Shown one piece after another: positions 60,346 through 64,000 of a stretch of 64,000 bases of DNA; position 1 is the first letter of the stretch; each line of letters begins with the position of its first letter. The position numbers and the translations under genes were made by a program. The DNA comes from Salegentibacter tibetensis (GTDB lineage: Bacteria; Bacteroidota; Bacteroidia; Flavobacteriales; Flavobacteriaceae): NCBI RefSeq assembly GCF_020164485.1, contig NZ_JAIQZA010000016.1, forward strand, positions 31,885 to 95,884. Reading direction: 5' to 3'. Below the pieces are notes generated by a model, which had not been told where the DNA came from, did no database searches, and saw only the letters and a program-made list of their open reading frames with translations.

Positions 60346-60359
60346 CACATTATAATGTG
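60346..60359. promoter_or_regulatory. hip operator 1
   Basis: CACATTATAATGTG, a perfect 14-base palindrome, farthest upstream of the three. Confidence 0.65.
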
Positions 60360-60635
60360 ATAATGAACGTTGTTTTTAGAAACTAATAAGCACTCTGTCT
60401 TGAGGTAATGACTCAATTCGCGGCCGATGGTAACGTTGTAATTGCTGTAATATTGGTGATTTTTTTCCTTTATTTGAAGTGTGAATTAGTAAGAAAACCA
60501 TAGATAAAGTTGTAAACATAATATTTACCTTATAAAAAATAGCAGTGGCAGATATCCAATTCTTATATTGAGTACTTTCCAAGGAAACTAAACTTTTGCA
60601 AATTTGTAATTATCTAAAGCATATTTAAGCAACCT

Positions 60636-61574
60636 ATGCCATCAAACAAAACCAGATTACATAATCGGAATAGAAACCGGGAACCTTATGACTTGAAAGC
60701 CTTGGTCGATGCTATTCCAAAATTAAAAAACCATATTAAGCTCAATAAATATGGAGGTGATTCAGTAGATTTTTCAAACCCAATCGCCGTAAAACTTCTA
60801 AATCAAGCGCTCCTAAAGCATTATTATGGCATAGACAATTGGCAGTTCCCTGATGAGAATTTATGTCCACCAATTCCGGGTAGAGCTGATTACCTTCACT
60901 ATATTGCTGACTTACTGAGCGAAAGCAATGCCGGTAAAATAAAAAAAGGTAGTCAAGTTTGTGGTCTTGATGTAGGAGTTGGAGCAACTTGTATCTACCC
61001 TATTATTGGCGTTACAGAATACGATTGGAACTTTATAGCTTCTGACATTGATCCCACATCAATTGCCTCAGCTGAGCAAATTATTAATTCAAATCCATCG
61101 CTAACAGGTAAAGTTGATTGTCGATTACAAAAAGATCCGTCTGCAATTTTTCAAGGGATAATCGATAAAAAAGATAAAATTGATTTCACCATGTCCAACC
61201 CACCCTTTCACGCCTCCACTGAAGAAGCTCAAAGAGGCAGTCGACGAAAAATAAGGAACCTCTCAGGAAAAAAAGTAACTGAAGCTAAACTAAATTTCTC
61301 AGGAGCTAAAAATGAACTTATCTACGATGGTGGTGAATATAAATTCATCAAAAACATGATTCGCGAAAGTGAAGAATTTGCTAAAAACTGTTTCTGGTTT
61401 TCAACTTTGATATCAAAGCAATCTAACCTAAAGGGTACTTATCAATTACTAGAAAAAGTAAAACCCAATAAGCTTAAAACCATTTCTATGGGAACCGGCA
61501 ATAAAAGCAGTCGAATTGTAGCTTGGACGTTCCTTTCAAAGGAAGAACAAAAGGTATGGAAAAAAGAGTGGTAA
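60636..61574 (+). CDS. rlmF: 23S rRNA (adenine-1618-N6)-methyltransferase
   Basis: A 312-aa methyltransferase. It begins SNKTRLHNRNRNREPYDLKALVDAIPKL and has VDFSNPIAVKLLNQALL, the SAM-binding GLDVGVGATCIYPIIG, the catalytic TMSNPPFHAS (NPPF near 188), and GSRRKIRNLSGK, all RlmF features. It methylates A1618 of 23S rRNA. Start is ATG. It stands alone, divergent from the hip operon. Confidence 0.95.
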   Translation: MPSNKTRLHNRNRNREPYDLKALVDAIPKLKNHIKLNKYGGDSVDFSNPIAVKLLNQALLKHYYGIDNWQFPDENLCPPIPGRADYLHYIADLLSESNAGKIKKGSQVCGLDVGVGATCIYPIIGVTEYDWNFIASDIDPTSIASAEQIINSNPSLTGKVDCRLQKDPSAIFQGIIDKKDKIDFTMSNPPFHASTEEAQRGSRRKIRNLSGKKVTEAKLNFSGAKNELIYDGGEYKFIKNMIRESEEFAKNCFWFSTLISKQSNLKGTYQLLEKVKPNKLKTISMGTGNKSSRIVAWTFLSKEEQKVWKKEW

Positions 61575-61698
61575 GCTAACTAAGCGGTAAATTTCCATCT
61601 TAACAACTGATCAGCTAACGAATATAATTTTTATCCTTGAACCTTAATTAGCTTTGATTTTTTTTGATAGTATATCCAGGTAGGTGACTTAAAAATTT

Positions 61699-62331
61699 TT
61701 AGTCAAGGATACCATATTTCTTATATCTCTTAATCAATTTAATTAGTCCCTGCATCGAAATAGTTTCGGCATTGTTTACGTAGCTCAAACCCTTTTGATC
61801 AGCACTCCTGGTTACTGTTGCAATTCCTCTTACCGTACTTTCCGAAAGAAGTTCCTGGGTATTAAGATTATAAATCTTGATCATTATTCCAGCTTCATTT
61901 GTTTTAGTGATACTCCCCATTGCAGGTTTAGAAGGAAAGGAATTCATTTCATTTCTAATCATGTTTGATTGCACGTTGATTAAATAGTCTTTACCTGTGG
62001 CTGTTTTTAAATCTAAAAGGTATTCTTTGGAAGGGTCAAAAGTTAGTTGTGCCGGAATCAGCATTTCCCTCCTTAATTCATCTATAGTAAATAATGAATC
62101 CTCCAGGATCTTTTCAAATTCTCTGTGTGCTATATTACCAATCCTTTCTTCATTATAGTTGGTGTAAGGCCTATTAAGAATCCACTCTCCCTGAGTAAAA
62201 TCGATCATTCTTCCCCTTTCAAATTTGTAGTGGTATTTGGTGTTGCCACAGGAGCTTAAAAGAAGCACTAAAATGGCCAGAGCCATAAAATTTTTAAATA
62301 TCACCGAGAAGGTATTAATCTGAAATTTCAT
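61699..62331 (-). CDS. Lipoprotein of unknown function (210 aa)
   Basis: A lipoprotein signal ends VLLLSSC near residue 28. The mature part (GNTKYHYKFERGRMIDFTQGEWILNRPYTNYNE at the start) is beta-rich with IMIKIYNLNTQELLSESTVRGIATVTRSADQ near the end. It may act at the cell surface or periplasm. I do not recognise a family. It is followed downstream by a gap before rlmF (convergent). Confidence 0.65.
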   Translation of the reverse strand: MKFQINTFSVIFKNFMALAILVLLLSSCGNTKYHYKFERGRMIDFTQGEWILNRPYTNYNEERIGNIAHREFEKILEDSLFTIDELRREMLIPAQLTFDPSKEYLLDLKTATGKDYLINVQSNMIRNEMNSFPSKPAMGSITKTNEAGIMIKIYNLNTQELLSESTVRGIATVTRSADQKGLSYVNNAETISMQGLIKLIKRYKKYGILD

Positions 62332-62410
62332 TCTTTATGGGGGTTATTGAAACTTATTTTGGTTATAAAATCGGATAGCTTTCGAATTTATTTAAAGGTT
62401 TGGAATCAAG

Positions 62411-63027
62411 TTATTCGCAGGTAGATTTTAAATTTGTGCGGCCGTTTTTTTCTTCCATTACAAAACCATTGTCAAGAAGTGGCTTAAAGCTTTGGCGCCC
62501 GGTAAAATGCCACAACATATGCCCATAGGTACACCGGTCAATACGTCCCTTTTCAAGTTCGTTCTTCATAAGTTGCTTTAATTCTTCCCAATACGGTTTT
62601 GGAGCGTGAACCAGGAGAATGGCAGGACTAAACTCAGGATCAGAAAATTCCTTATCATAATATTGCTTTATTCTTTTGGTACTCGGGAATCCATATTTTT
62701 TGGTGATCTCTATTATTCTGGCCGTGTGTTTAGCATCCTTGGGGCCAATATAATCCCTGAAATAATTTTACTTAGGCTATCATTTTCAAATTGTCGCTCT
62801 TTTATTATTTCAACTCGAAGGCTATCCGGTAGAACTTCTAAACTGTCTGTTTCATTTTTGTTTAGGGATTTGAAAATAAGATATTCACGCAGGAGCTGAT
62901 CATAACCGTACATGAATTCCATTTCCTCAACAAGTGCAGCAACATCCTGCTTAAAAAGGTTTTCTTTAGTAGACTGAGAAAAGCCTGTTGTGGTGATTAG
63001 GAAGAAGAGAATAAATAAGTTTTTCAT
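62411..63027 (-). pseudogene. Frameshifted secreted protein
   Basis: ATG at 63027 gives a signal peptide (LFILFFLITTTGFSQ) and a helical region (VAALVEEMEFMYGYDQLLREYLIFKS). The frame stops at 62713 after ...SKIISG. In another frame, the sequence continues RDYIGPKDAKHTARIIEITKKYGFPSTKRIK, LLVHAPKPYWEELKQLMKNELEKGRID, CTYGHMLWHFTGRQSFK and ends at 62411. The total is 617 bases, two more than a whole number of codons, so one frame change at about 62770 breaks a gene of some 205 codons. The second half is unmistakably coding. Family unknown. Confidence 0.75.
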
Positions 63028-63162
63028 TGGTTAAAAGTTGAATTCAGGGGATTTAATAAAATTTATTGTTGATAATTATAGCAGGCGCGAAGTTCCATAA
63101 AGTCTTAACCAGTGACAGATGGGACGTAGCGGGATACCTAAGCAGTAATAAACAGAAGTACA

Positions 63163-63636
63163 TCAACTGCCCTTTGTTTCCGAAATGCCATCATCGGTTT
63201 CAAAATACAAATGATAATGATTGCTGCAGCCAGGATTAAAGCTGGCTTCACAATTTGGGCAGGTATTGCTGGAGGTCATGTATTCTATAATACTAAGCTC
63301 GTGGCCACAAACGCCACATAAGATGGCTTTTTCTGAAAAGGCTGTTTTAGGCCATACCTCGTGTTCGTGGTTGGCCTCTTCTTCATGGCAGGAAAAACAA
63401 GGATAGTATTTATCGCAGCATTTAAATTTAATTGCGATTACATCCAGGGCTGATTGCCAATGTACACAGCGGGTTTGTTTGTCTATAGACTGGCCATAAA
63501 CAGTCGTCCCTTCAATCTGAAAAATATTAGTAGATTTTGGCATTTTTTCCTGAGAGTAAGTATGGTTGAAATAAAACAATAATATAACTAAAGACAGCAG
63601 CTTGCCTGGCCTATAAACAGGATTGGTAAAATTCAT
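63163..63636 (-). CDS. CHY zinc-finger protein
   Basis: A 157-aa protein. From residue about 45 it has the CHY zinc-finger pattern: TRCVHW, IKFKCCDKYYPCFSCHEE, NHEHEVWP, AILCGVCGHELSIIEYM and NTCPNCEASFNPGCSNHYHLYF, with all the Cys and His residues needed for three zinc ions. The longest frame starts at 63636 and gives a possible signal peptide (LLSLVILLFYFNHTYSQ). A second ATG at 63543 has a good AGGA site seven bases before it and would make a cytosolic protein of the usual family length, so that start is quite possible. Confidence 0.85.
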   Translation of the reverse strand: MNFTNPVYRPGKLLSLVILLFYFNHTYSQEKMPKSTNIFQIEGTTVYGQSIDKQTRCVHWQSALDVIAIKFKCCDKYYPCFSCHEEEANHEHEVWPKTAFSEKAILCGVCGHELSIIEYMTSSNTCPNCEASFNPGCSNHYHLYFETDDGISETKGS

Positions 63637-63658
63637 GGTTCGGGTGCAGTGGTTAGGA

Positions 63659-64000
63659 TTAGTAGGTGAATTTGTATCTTCTTATTAGTGTTAAATCATC
63701 TTCAGTATAAAGACGGTGTTCTTTAATGTTATCGTATGTATCATAGTCATATTCATTTTTCTCTATGCGTATTTTTATAGTATCTCCCTCCTTGAGATGA
63801 TACTTCTTTGAACGCACAGGATCATTTTTAGAATTATAACTCTTTTCATAAATGTTATATAGTTCATCATTAGTGGCTATTTCGGAGTGATGGTGCCACC
63901 TGTTTCGGTCAAACAGTGCCACTTTGAAAGATACTGCAATTATATAAAAAATTAATGTTACTCGTTCTTTAAAGCTCCTTTTCTTAATGATTCTCCTTTG
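63659..64000 (-). CDS. Membrane protein of unknown function (start beyond window)
   Basis: The frame reads without a stop from the window end to 63659. It has a basic stretch (QRRIIKKRSFKERV) and a hydrophobic segment (TLIFYIIAVSFKVALF) that would be a membrane helix, then a soluble part with WHHHSEIATNDELYNIYEKS and YHLKEGDTIKIRIEKNEYDYDTYDNIKEHRLY. A GTG at 63922 could give an 87-aa protein, but the upstream sequence continues so well that the true start is probably outside the window. Family not recognised. Confidence 0.6.
   Translation of the reverse strand, partial: QRRIIKKRSFKERVTLIFYIIAVSFKVALFDRNRWHHHSEIATNDELYNIYEKSYNSKNDPVRSKKYHLKEGDTIKIRIEKNEYDYDTYDNIKEHRLYTEDDLTLIRRYKFTY

Larger units (their letters stand above)
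60194..60635. other. Divergent upstream region of the hip operon and rlmF
   Basis: About 440 bases. The left 170 hold the three operators and the hip promoter. The right part (60361-60635) is AT-rich with no recognisable gene and should contain the rlmF promoter. Confidence 0.5.

Noticed and set aside
60376..60582. 68-codon frame between hip operators and rlmF
   Set aside because: No recognisable domain. A remnant of an older gene is possible, but I cannot support it.

Overview
The window looks like a chromosomal piece of a flavobacterium (Bacteroidetes, probably Flavobacteriaceae near Gramella, Salegentibacter or Zunongwangia; this is inference). The DNA is AT-rich and some promoters match the Bacteroidetes -7 element TAnnTTTG. 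Secreted proteins carry short signal peptides ending in SQ or AQ, and lipoproteins often have acidic residues just after the lipobox Cys. Family content (DUF4494, a FISUMP fragment, CHY zinc finger, HipA split into two genes) fits the phylum. I see no rRNA, tRNA or CRISPR array.

Layout. 1-8049 (all minus): a Tat-exported TIM-barrel protein cut by the window edge, a Nudix-type sugar regulator, a sodium/sugar symporter, an aldose 1-epimerase and two exported peptidases; the last four probably form one operon that ends at the regulator. 8296-13938: DsbD-tilS (4-base overlap), pabB with an in-frame low-complexity insert, a frameshifted orphan antitoxin and an FMN reductase. 13987-14534: a RelE/ParE-type toxin-antitoxin pair. 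14573-14918: a 79-bp tandem array ending in a perfect palindrome at the promoter of a DEAD-box-type helicase. 16314-19436: mutarotase-like protein, DUF748 protein, a 184-bp MITE-like element, a 35-aa basic protein and a DUF4494 protein.

19762-28337 is a duplicated and partly decayed accessory locus: a relic of a BTAD/TPR regulator, a berberine-bridge-type oxidoreductase, the intact 1215-aa regulator (itself internally duplicated), two paralogous lipoproteins, and fragments of a FISUMP protein and a lipoprotein. A perfect 8-bp-arm palindrome lies between the regulator and the lipoproteins. 28343-34157 carries the pyruvate dehydrogenase operon aceE-aceF-lpd (homodimeric E1 type) and a dodecin. 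34410-41114 carries an SLC12-type cotransporter, two soluble histidine kinases and a porin.

41599-50964 holds a lipoprotein with a tail of about 180 nearly pure Asp/Glu residues, a 1495-aa protein that is two UvrA-like halves in one chain, three unrecognised genes, an NTF2-like protein and a GNAT acetyltransferase. 51340-58087: an APC permease with UspA-like tail, a TPR histidine kinase, REP-like hairpins, a metallophosphoesterase and a small conserved protein. 58099-60360: gene fragments and a three-gene hipB-hipS-hipT-like toxin system whose upstream region holds three near-identical palindromes exactly 61 bp apart. 60636-64000: rlmF, a lipoprotein, a frameshifted secreted protein, a CHY zinc-finger protein and a gene running off the window.

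The most interesting items are the HipBST-like operon with its evenly spaced operators, the four-ATPase UvrA-like fusion, and the BTAD regulator/lipoprotein locus. Several genes differ from intact form by a single base, so either gene decay or residual sequencing error is present.
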